Assembly (NCBI GenBank): GCA_026770025.1
Contig: JAMXDE010000031.1
Span: forward strand, 620,001 to 684,000
Origin: Craspedostauros australis
Lineage: Eukaryota; Bacillariophyta; Bacillariophyceae; Mastogloiales; Achnanthaceae
DNA length: 64,000 nt
Direction: 5' to 3'
In this document: positions 30,562-38,262 of the stretch, in pieces
How the letters are laid out: each line of letters begins with the position of its first letter
Numbering within the stretch: position 1 is the stretch's first letter
The notes under the pieces: model-generated
The model's input: only the letters and a program-made list of their open reading frames with translations
What the model was told of the DNA's origin: nothing
The model's database searches: none
Translations under genes and position numbers: made by a program

Positions 30562-33500
30562 TCACTTGTTGTGGGTGGGATCGGTGTTGCCCTTCCAGAA
30601 CAATAGTGGTTGGATGAGGTCCCAGAAAACCGATCGTGGAAGGAATTTCGTGAGGATGTCGGCGATGTTCTGGTTTCCCTTGATCTTGATGAAGTACATC
30701 GTTCCAGCGGCGATGGCCGATCGGACTCGGTGGTAGGCCAGTGCGTTGTGTCTCTTGGATAGTACACTGGTTGGGATGGTGGATGATGTGACTACGCTCT
30801 GGTTGTCACCGAAGAGCCAGCTTGGGCCGTCCACTGGTATTCCCATTTCGCACAGCATCAAGCGGATGGATAGGATCTGTTCTGTTGCCAACCGTGCTGC
30901 CACGAACTCAGATCCGTAGGTGGCCGTCTCCACGGTGGACTGTCGTTTCGAGAACCATTCGATGGGTGTTTGGTTGATGAGATGCACGATACCGGTTGCT
31001 GATTTCCCAGTCACCTTGCAGTGCATGAGATTCGCATCAACGAAAGTCGTGGTACGTACTGGTTTGCCTTTGGCTGTTGGTGCATCCGCCGGCAGCTCCT
31101 CTCGGTTGGGTCCGTACACAGAGTACATCCATTCGTGCTGTGGGATGTCGTAGTGTTCTTCATGGTTGGGGATTCCGGTTCGGAAGCGGATAGAGGTGTC
31201 TGGGTATTTGCGAAGGTACCCGTAGATGCGTTTTACTCTGTCCATGTGTCCTGCTCTTGGTGATGCACGGAAACGGGAGAGAGTCATTACCGCCACATGT
31301 ATGTCGGTCCTTCCCAGAGACACACACCATTGGAGTGCTCCGATCAACGACATGTACTTGGTTCGATCGATCTCCCCGAGCTCGGGTGTCGTATCGAGCT
31401 CAGGACTGTCGTCCTTGTCCATGGGGCAGCTGGTCTTGATGGGTGGTCCGTCGAACATCTGTTCGTAGTTCGTGAGCATGCGCTTGATGTAGGAACGTGC
31501 GCTGATCTTCATTGTGCCGTCGCTGTCTCTTGCAAAGTCTGCTCCTAGATGGTAGGAGATGGGACCGACACCCTTGAGTTTGTAGCCATACTGCGAAGTG
31601 AGAGTGTCGAAGAAGGAACGTGGGTCAGACATGACCGCCATGAGATCGTCTACGTATACACATACGTATTCCCAGTGCGGACCTGCATCACGCATCCATA
31701 CATCGGGGTCAGACCTGCACTGCTGGAAGCCCATGTCTCGGAGGGTATCTGCCAGCGCTTCGTGGAAGCGAGCTCCGGATGTCCGGAGGCCGTAGAGCGC
31801 CTTGACAATCGTGAGCATGTGGCCTGCGTGCTCCCCGAACTCGTCGCCGGCTACGAAGCAGATCTTCTCCTTCGTGTATGCCTCCAGGTAGGCGTTTCCA
31901 ATGTCGCCGACCATGGTCTTGAGTCCGTTCAGTTCGCCAGCGAGTAGGGCGATTCGGAGTGACTGCAAGCTGACAACTCCGGCGTAGGAGGAGTCCTTGC
32001 ATGGATCCGTCAGGTGGCCACCTGCCACACATCGTGCTCGGTGTCGGAGGTCGTGCTTGACCGCGTAGACCCATTGCAGCCGGATCTGTTGGTATCCGTC
32101 TGGAACAGTCTTGGTCTTGCCGAGCGATCGGAATGTCTCATATCCGAAGAGCTGTTCCATCTCGGTACGTTCAGCATCCGCCCAGAGCGTGTTGCCGTTA
32201 CGTTTGTCGAGGCGTACAGCTTCTTGGTGATTGCGTGGTACCTGGACACCGAACTGGTAGATGGGTGCGTTGGTGTGCTTCTTGGCCTTGTTGATGGAGG
32301 TCTTGCGCTCCATTCGAGCCTGTCGGTCGGAGAGCTTCTTCAGCCGTTTCCATCCAGGCTGATCGAGCAATCCGTTCTTCCGGCCGTATGCCGCACATGA
32401 TACAGGATCATCTTGCAACATGGTGGAGAGTGGTTCGGATGTTGTTGATCCGTCATCCCATTGTACAATGACATTGTATCGGGACCCCTTGTAGGTCTTG
32501 GCGTTCGGAGCGAGGGGTCCTTCGTGGCCGATGATGCCTTGGAATCCCCATACTCCGTCTTCGTCGTCTTCGTTGCGTTCGAGCTGCTGTTCGATGATGT
32601 CGGACAGCTGGACATAGGAGATGAGTTCGTTGGTGGCTCCATCGTCGAAGGCGAGCAACATCTTGATTCGCTGGTGGTTCGCAGCATCTGCATCGTTGAC
32701 GCGTTGGATGACTTCGGCCTTGACTCTCTGTCCGTCACGGTCGTACAGGAAGGTCTTGCCGATGAGATCCTCTGGCGTGAATCGAGGGATGGAGACTCTT
32801 GCCATGTCCGCCGTTCCAGGATCGGACTCCGCAGAAGCGAAAAGAACGGCGTCTGCGAGGGAATGGATAACTGGTTGCATTCCATCAGGTATTGGGACGT
32901 CGTCGTCAAGCTCCCCATCATCAGGTGGGTTCGTGTCCGAGCCGTCTTCCTCCCCAACGTCGGCCAGGGGAAAGTCGACACGCAGGTTGCGGGAGCCGTG
33001 CTCGTCGGCTGCACGGATCGAGGACCGTGGGAGGAGCTGTTGGGTGTCATCGTCCAACACCCAGAAGGTCAGTTCGTCACCCTTGTGGAGGCAGGGTCCA
33101 GCCCATCTCCCTTTTCGTTCCTTGGACTGGCTGGGAAAGCCAGGCTTCTCCACGCGGTAGTACACCGGCTGCCACCATCGGTAGGCAAGGAATTTGCTCA
33201 CATCGGGACGGTGTCCGTAGGCTGCCTGCATTGGCGTGACGTTACCCGCTGTGCGTTGAGCCAAGTGGTTGAAGAGCACAATGACATACATGGTGCATAT
33301 GAGCCAGAAGCGAGCAGGTGTGCCCGTCCTGTCCATGATGCCGTTCGTCATGCGCTTGATGTCTTGGATACGCCTCTCTGCGGCGTTCTGGTGCTGGTGC
33401 TCCGGCTCGCTCTGATGATCAGCGATGGAGTACTGTCGGAGAATGTCTTGGACCTTGAATCCGATCTCGGATTTCGCGTTATCGGACATCAGGAGGTCAG

Positions 33501-35931
33501 GAGCTCCATGACGCCGGATGAAGTCTTGGAGAGTGGAAGCGACTTGCTTCTCCGATGTCATGGGGAATCCTGCGGTGAAGCGAGAATCCACGGCCACGTA
33601 TACTTGCATCATCGTGCTGCCACCATGGCCTGGTACACCATCGTCGTGTGCAGGTGTGTCAGAGAACAATGTGTCCATGGCAACGGTCTCGTGGAGTCTG
33701 TCCACGTTCGCGGCAGGGAATCTGGTCTTGAAGTGCTTTCTCATGGTGAACCGCTCGGAGGTGCGGTACCATTGGGACGTGCACTTGAGAGTGTCTTGGA
33801 CTCTTCTGGCCGGGATCCATCCGAAGTACGGACGGAGGGCCTCATAGTCGATCGTCGGTTTCGCACGAGTGATAGCGCCCTGCTGTGGGGCATTGGTCTC
33901 ACCGGTGAACACTTCGATGGAGTCCGGTGAGTGGACGCCGTCATCTGGGGCACCATCGGAGGTCCCGTCCAGCAAAGTGAACTCGTGGTCGAGAGTGGAT
34001 GGGTCCCACTCTTCGTCGGCAGTGAAATCCACGTGAGGGTACGTGTCAATCTCCTTGCGTGTAGGAGGTCTCATGTCCATGTAGGACAGGCCCTGTCGGA
34101 TGGAGAGAGGGATCACATGCCCATCAGGCACGATGATTGTCTGTCTCCCTCCAGGGAGTTCGCGAGGACGCTCGTTGACATCGAGACCGAATGCACCGAG
34201 CTGATTCGTCGAGTGAATCGTCTTGCCCTTGCCATAGAGGGCGTATTGGTGGAACTTCGCGATGATAGGTCCCTCGGTGGACATGACGAGTCCAGCGACC
34301 GTTCCGATGTCCAGATTGACGATTGCGGTGTCTCCAATTCCGCTGATGTCGGCGGTATGGTTGGTACGGCTGATGATAGTCACATCATCGCCTGCCAATC
34401 CTCCATTCGCACCGCTGTCGATCAGGGAACCGGGCTTCGCAACATCGGTCTTGTTGAAGCTGTATTGCAGAACTGTGGCCTGGACAACACAGTAGATCTT
34501 GCCCTGGATGATGACTTCGTCAGAAGTGTTGGTGTTGGTCGTGGCATTGGCCAGCATGCGCTTGATGGCATCGCCGGGGAGTTCGTCAGATCCGGCACTG
34601 CCGGAGGTCGAGGTGGACTTGGCTTGCCCACCACCCCCATTGCCAGTGGTGGATGTCTTGTTGGCCTGTCTGTTCGATGCATCCCTGGTGTACTTGGGAT
34701 CCCAAGTACCCTTGGACTGCATGTGGGCCTTCTTCTGATCCCAGGTCATTTGTTTCCATTCGTTGTCTGGGATTCGCTTGTTCGTGCTCTTGTTCTTGTT
34801 GTTACTTGCGTCCTTGCTTGTGTTGTTGACCCTGCGCTTGGTCTTGTTGCGTGGGACGCGCAGGTCATTGCGCTGTGCGGATCTGCGCACAACACCAAGG
34901 AAGGCATCGAAGTCCAACCTGAAGTTGGTCTTTCCTGTCGCCAACGCCAAGTTGCTCTGGAGAGCATCGGCGTCGTCAAGGGAACAGAAGAGGTCAGCAT
35001 CAGGGGTGATGGCCTCCTTGAGCCACTGGAGCTTCCAATCCTCAGAGACAGGTGCATCCTGGATCTCTTCGAGGTCGTTGATCTTGCTGAGCCAGCTGTT
35101 CACGAAGGCTTCGCGGCTGCTGTTCCAGGAGTGGTTCAGCTTGAGGTTCCGGATCTCCTCTTGGATTAGCTGAGCCTTGTTGGCTGCGGCTACTCCGGTT
35201 GCATACTCTTCACGGAGCATGGTATACACCCCATGACCGTTCTCGTCATCGGTGTATGCCTGGAGACAGTTGCGGCTCTTCGTGGTCCTGAGACAGTGGG
35301 TCAAGACGTAGAAGAGGAAGGTGCGCTGTTTGTCGAACAGCTCAGACTCGTCTTGGGTTGGGAGGTACTCGGTGTCCACGACGTTCTTCACACCGTGCGC
35401 TGCAGCGGTGGCTCGGAGACGTCGGTTGAAGACCATGAACTGGTCGTCGCTCTTCAGGATTGGATAGTCACTGAGGTTCCGCTTGATGCCCTTGTCGAAG
35501 GCAGCGGCTCCATCAGAGACAGGTTCAGGAGGTGGTGGTGGTGTCACCATGGACGACATGGTGGGTTCGGGTGTCGGTGTGGAGGCTTCCACGCGTTTCT
35601 TGAGTTCAGCTCTCATGAAGCTCTGGAGCCTCGCAGCATTCAGGTCAAGCCAGACGGAGTCGCCGTCGCCAGCTTGCGCGTCATACCACATTGGGAGTGC
35701 GAGGATCTTGCGAATGTGTAGCGCAGTCAATCGGCATGAGTATGGGTCTCCCGAGGTGGGAGTGAAGTCGCGATGAAGACCGTCGAGGTCTTCCTTGGTG
35801 AGGAAGGTGAGGTCGTCAACATTCTCCACCGCTGCGTCGATGATAACGCAGCGATGGTCGGAGTCGTCGGAGATACCCACGGCCTTGAGGACGTGGTTCA
35901 GTACGGTGATGGGGTCGGTGGGTTCTGTCAT
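30562..35931 (-). CDS. Gag-pol polyprotein of the young copia element
   Basis: One frame of 1,789 residues starts at a true ATG (MTEPTDPITVL). Gag fills about the first 430 residues and ends in a Lys/Asn/Thr-rich basic stretch without a CCHC knuckle. Protease follows with LIDSGANGG (about 500), then integrase with MDTLF...VAVDSRF...LLMSDNAKSE...QNAAERRIQD. Reverse transcriptase shows WVYAVKHDLRHRARCVAGG, YLEAYTKEKI and YVDDLMAV. RNase H shows TFVDANLMHCKVTGKSATG and ADILTKFLPRS. The order PR-INT-RT-RH defines Ty1/copia. A single frame means gag and pol are not separated by a frameshift. The frame stops 25 bp from the 3' LTR. Confidence 0.92.
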   Translation of the reverse strand: MTEPTDPITVLNHVLKAVGISDDSDHRCVIIDAAVENVDDLTFLTKEDLDGLHRDFTPTSGDPYSCRLTALHIRKILALPMWYDAQAGDGDSVWLDLNAARLQSFMRAELKKRVEASTPTPEPTMSSMVTPPPPPEPVSDGAAAFDKGIKRNLSDYPILKSDDQFMVFNRRLRATAAAHGVKNVVDTEYLPTQDESELFDKQRTFLFYVLTHCLRTTKSRNCLQAYTDDENGHGVYTMLREEYATGVAAANKAQLIQEEIRNLKLNHSWNSSREAFVNSWLSKINDLEEIQDAPVSEDWKLQWLKEAITPDADLFCSLDDADALQSNLALATGKTNFRLDFDAFLGVVRRSAQRNDLRVPRNKTKRRVNNTSKDASNNKNKSTNKRIPDNEWKQMTWDQKKAHMQSKGTWDPKYTRDASNRQANKTSTTGNGGGGQAKSTSTSGSAGSDELPGDAIKRMLANATTNTNTSDEVIIQGKIYCVVQATVLQYSFNKTDVAKPGSLIDSGANGGLAGDDVTIISRTNHTADISGIGDTAIVNLDIGTVAGLVMSTEGPIIAKFHQYALYGKGKTIHSTNQLGAFGLDVNERPRELPGGRQTIIVPDGHVIPLSIRQGLSYMDMRPPTRKEIDTYPHVDFTADEEWDPSTLDHEFTLLDGTSDGAPDDGVHSPDSIEVFTGETNAPQQGAITRAKPTIDYEALRPYFGWIPARRVQDTLKCTSQWYRTSERFTMRKHFKTRFPAANVDRLHETVAMDTLFSDTPAHDDGVPGHGGSTMMQVYVAVDSRFTAGFPMTSEKQVASTLQDFIRRHGAPDLLMSDNAKSEIGFKVQDILRQYSIADHQSEPEHQHQNAAERRIQDIKRMTNGIMDRTGTPARFWLICTMYVIVLFNHLAQRTAGNVTPMQAAYGHRPDVSKFLAYRWWQPVYYRVEKPGFPSQSKERKGRWAGPCLHKGDELTFWVLDDDTQQLLPRSSIRAADEHGSRNLRVDFPLADVGEEDGSDTNPPDDGELDDDVPIPDGMQPVIHSLADAVLFASAESDPGTADMARVSIPRFTPEDLIGKTFLYDRDGQRVKAEVIQRVNDADAANHQRIKMLLAFDDGATNELISYVQLSDIIEQQLERNEDDEDGVWGFQGIIGHEGPLAPNAKTYKGSRYNVIVQWDDGSTTSEPLSTMLQDDPVSCAAYGRKNGLLDQPGWKRLKKLSDRQARMERKTSINKAKKHTNAPIYQFGVQVPRNHQEAVRLDKRNGNTLWADAERTEMEQLFGYETFRSLGKTKTVPDGYQQIRLQWVYAVKHDLRHRARCVAGGHLTDPCKDSSYAGVVSLQSLRIALLAGELNGLKTMVGDIGNAYLEAYTKEKICFVAGDEFGEHAGHMLTIVKALYGLRTSGARFHEALADTLRDMGFQQCRSDPDVWMRDAGPHWEYVCVYVDDLMAVMSDPRSFFDTLTSQYGYKLKGVGPISYHLGADFARDSDGTMKISARSYIKRMLTNYEQMFDGPPIKTSCPMDKDDSPELDTTPELGEIDRTKYMSLIGALQWCVSLGRTDIHVAVMTLSRFRASPRAGHMDRVKRIYGYLRKYPDTSIRFRTGIPNHEEHYDIPQHEWMYSVYGPNREELPADAPTAKGKPVRTTTFVDANLMHCKVTGKSATGIVHLINQTPIEWFSKRQSTVETATYGSEFVAARLATEQILSIRLMLCEMGIPVDGPSWLFGDNQSVVTSSTIPTSVLSKRHNALAYHRVRSAIAAGTMYFIKIKGNQNIADILTKFLPRSVFWDLIQPLLFWKGNTDPTHNK

Positions 35932-35934
35932 CTT

Positions 35935-36150
35935 GTTCGGTTCGGTTCGTCACGGAGAAGCGGATACGCTGTGCTCGGTGTGTTCAGTTTGTTCGGTTCG
36001 TCACGGAGAAGCGGATACGCTGTGCTCGGTGTGTTTGTCTTGTTCGGTTCGTCACGGAGAAGCGGATACGCTGTGCTCGGTGTGTTTGTCTTGTTCGGTT
36101 CGTCACGGAGAAGCGGATACGCTGTGCTCGGTGTGTTCAGTTTGCGCTGC
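35935..36150 (-). repeat. 51-bp tandem repeat in the leader of the young copia element
   Basis: About four copies of a 51-bp unit (core CGGTTCGTCACGGAGAAGCG) lie between the primer site and the gag ATG. The unit is a multiple of three, and on the element strand it reads as a 17-residue repeat (TPSTAYPLLRDEPNKTN) whose stop overlaps the gag ATG (ATGA). That frame has no ATG. Confidence 0.85.
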
Positions 36151-36273
36151 CTTGGGAGGCTCTTGTTGTTGTTCGGTTCCTGCTTCACGTCGTCATGTGA
36201 TGCAGTTGGTTTGTTGCTGATGGGATCAGCTTGGTGGGTTGGAGGGGGTTCACTCAGTCAGGTCAGGACGTAG

Positions 36274-36291
36274 TGCTTGCGACTGTTAATC
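36274..36291 (-). promoter_or_regulatory. Candidate primer-binding site, tRNA-Asn half-molecule type
   Basis: Directly after the 5' LTR, the plus strand reads TTGCGACTGTTAATC. This resembles the anticodon stem-loop of tRNA-Asn (loop CUGUUAA, anticodon GUU). Copia elements are known to prime from a tRNA cut in the anticodon loop (initiator Met in Drosophila copia). The Asn assignment is from memory of the yeast tRNA sequence. Confidence 0.5.
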
Positions 36292-36824
36292 TGTTATCTC
36301 GTTATTGTACACAGCGAAATCACACGAGTCCTTCAAGAGAGATCAAGTCTTTCAGGACGAGGGTGACAAGCTGGTGAGTGAAGACACTGTTTGGGTTGAG
36401 TGACTTCTGTTCTTATGTTATCTTCATTGAGTTGTATCTCATGTTGTTGTCTTCAAGGTCAGCTCTCAGTCATTGCACCTCGAATCCGATCTTGTTCTGA
36501 TGTGGAGATGACCCATGATGTGGCGATGATGTCTTCTGTGTCGACGTCACTCATCACCGTTCCATGGCTCTGTCGATTCCACATTCCATTGATGATGCTT
36601 GAAGTCATCGAGTGTGTTGTCATTTCAGGTTTAGTTGGGAAGTATATCAGGTCGAATTGGGCATCACATGTTTGCCGGGCGATGGCCAGACCGAATCTCT
36701 GATGTTCTCCCTAGTGTGTCCCTCTTATGCCGAAAATCATGTGTCGGAGTAAAGCATCGTTTCAGCACATACCAGGACAGACTAATCAGAAAACGAATCA
36801 GGTGAATAAAGCGTTGTGCTAATA
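36292..36824 (-). repeat. 5' LTR of the young copia element
   Basis: 533 bp, the partner of 30004-30536. It is followed on the element strand by a primer-binding-like sequence at about 36274-36291. Confidence 0.92.
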
Positions 36825-36829
36825 CACCA

Positions 36830-37669
36830 AAACAGAGCAAATCGAGGGCATCACCAATGGTGTAGCAATTGTGCCGACAGAGGGCAGGGGTGGAGTTTGT
36901 CACTGTGTAGGAAACACCAGACCCAGCAATGTAGCTGAACTCAAATGGATCTTGGGAAGGAATGGTGTCCTCGACAGGGACAGAAAATACTGTCCTTGTG
37001 GAGAAAGCACAGGGGGCATGGCATCGGTGTGTTTGGCACAGCCACTGTTGGCAGCCTCATCAACAGGGGCGTCATCATTGGCAGGAGCCTTGGAAACCTG
37101 GCATCACTGTCAGCGGTGGTGTCAACGGCATCAAACATGGGAACTGATGATGGTGCAGTGTGCATTGATGGAGTGATGTTGTAGACATGCAGGACAGTGA
37201 TGGAGTGGCACAGAAAATCGCGGAACTTGCAGGCCTGGAGGTTGGTGACCCAATCGTCATTGTCGATGTTGTCTCCACAAGTGCAAAACCACAATCAAAC
37301 TTTCCACATGCCATGGATGTGGACAAGACTGCCACCCCAATGCACCAATTGGGCATGGAAGAAGGCATCATCACCATTGAGCAAATTGTAGAATTCATGG
37401 TTGGTGGTGGTCTTGTTATCGTCCCACATGAGGGGAAACCATGTCCAACTGAGCTGCTCAGAGATGAGGCAGGCATCAACAAGAGCATGGCACCCCATGC
37501 TATTGTTGTTGGCAGCCATGATGAAAGGAAGAAGGAAGCAAGAACAGAGAGTATGGGGCAAAGAGGTTGAGGGAAGATACTGTGAATCTAACAGAATGTG
37601 ACATCCCGGAGCACTTAGGAAGAGAGGAAGAAAGGAAAGACTCGTGTGAAGCATGAAAAGGCCATCACC
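36830..37669 (-). pseudogene. 5' internal remainder of the old copia element
   Basis: About 840 bp lie between the young element and the right LTR of the old element. Minus-strand frames here are interrupted and low in recognisable content, consistent with decayed gag sequence. Assignment is by position. Confidence 0.4.
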
Positions 37670-37806
37670 TGTCAATATTGTGTGAGTGTGGTGTGTATGA
37701 TTTGGTACTATTGGCGGATTTAGAGTATCGGAGATGTGATGATCTCTGTGGCAGCCGGTGTGCCTCCATCAGCGTCTGTCATCATACGGAAGTACGCCTG
37801 CCAACA
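37670..37806 (-). repeat. Probable 5' LTR of the old copia element
   Basis: About 137 bp, from TGTCAATATTGTGTGAGTG to CTGCCAACA, form the diverged partner of 24155-24295. The strong divergence agrees with the decayed coding parts and indicates an old insertion. Confidence 0.55.
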
Positions 37807-38222
37807 AGCGAGTTTGCAAAAGTTGCACACAACAAATTCAGCTAAAAATACGCAAAATACGCTAACTTCGACCAATTCCCACTGTCAGAATCTGCATTTT
37901 GGCATACTTCTGCCGCCTACATCATCCAAAACAAGAAAAATTAACAATTATGAACGCTTTCGAACGCCTGATGTGACGTCACGATACAGAATTGCGGGAA
38001 GACATCCACGAACAGAAGGGAGGGACGGAACGCATTGATGATAAAAACCTGTCGTAGGGACACACAGGATGGTATCGCATTCTTCTGTCGTGGTACTTGG
38101 CACTGACAGAGACGAGAGACGACCACACGAGTTTTGAAGGAAGGAAGAGTCACTAAAAACAGGCAATTTGGTTACCGCTCCCCCCACTTTTGATGACGTC
38201 GTTAGTGTCTCAACACATGTCG
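37807..38222. other. Right interior remnant of the mariner-type element
   Basis: About 415 bp lie between the old copia LTR and the right mariner-type end. Only short frames are seen, and no transposase motif was recognised. Confidence 0.4.
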
Positions 38223-38260
38223 CAAAAAAGATAAGTTGCAATCATTTCGGAACGGAGGAA
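38223..38260 (-). repeat. Mariner-type terminal inverted repeat, right
   Basis: This is the inverted partner of 23225-23262, 15 kb away, ending GGAACGGAGGAA before TA. Nothing else in the window matches it. Confidence 0.75.
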
Positions 38261-38262
38261 TA

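Larger units (their letters stand above)
30004..36824 (-). mobile_element. Young CoDi-like Ty1/copia retrotransposon, complete
   Basis: The element is 6,821 bp, with 533-bp LTRs that read the same throughout by eye and a perfect 5-bp duplication CACCA (29999-30003 and 36825-36829). One uninterrupted gag-pol frame lies between them, with a purine tract (CGGGGAG on the minus strand) before the 3' LTR. It looks whole and very recently inserted, inside the old copia element. Gag lacks a CCHC knuckle, unlike the other copia family in this window. Confidence 0.92.
24155..37806 (-). mobile_element. Old, decayed Ty1/copia retrotransposon (fossil)
   Basis: Pieces of a copia polyprotein occur in minus-strand order. 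From right to left they are a possible gag/protease end (36,840-37,600), a His/Cys-rich gag segment (about 28,970-29,380), a gag-pre-integrase segment with LWHMCLGC (28,110-28,544), an integrase segment with NGKVEGINRTFG (26,732-27,136), reverse-transcriptase pieces (25,400-25,900) and RNase H with DADWGAD...STCGIA (24,526-24,945). The frames are broken many times, so it is an ancient copy. Short terminal repeats of about 140 bp flank it. Without the young element inside it, it would be about 6.8 kb. No clear target duplication was found. Confidence 0.7.
23225..38260. mobile_element. Mariner/Stowaway-type element split by nested retroelements
   Basis: Inverted 38-bp ends starting TTCCTCCGTTCCGAAATGAT occur at 23225 and, in opposite orientation, at 38260. 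A TA lies immediately outside each (23223-23224 and 38261-38262). The CTCCGTTCC-type terminus and TA target are typical of Tc1/mariner and Stowaway elements. Between the ends lies an old copia with a young copia inside it. Subtracting these leaves about 1.4 kb, a normal size for a mariner-like element. No intact transposase was recognised in the remaining parts (23263-24154 and 37807-38222); frames there stay under 100 codons. Confidence 0.65.

Noticed and set aside
35928-36188. Upstream ORF of 17-residue repeats as a coding gene
   Set aside because: It has no ATG on the element strand; kept only as an observation about the leader.
35773-36273. Plus-strand frame of 166 codons with repeats (SSRRSGYAVLGV)
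   Set aside because: It lies antisense across the young copia leader repeat and gag start; the 51-bp unit keeps it open.
24150-37811. A target duplication for the old copia element
   Set aside because: Bases flanking the two short LTRs (GAATT and AGCGA) do not match; age or imprecise borders may explain this, so none is claimed.
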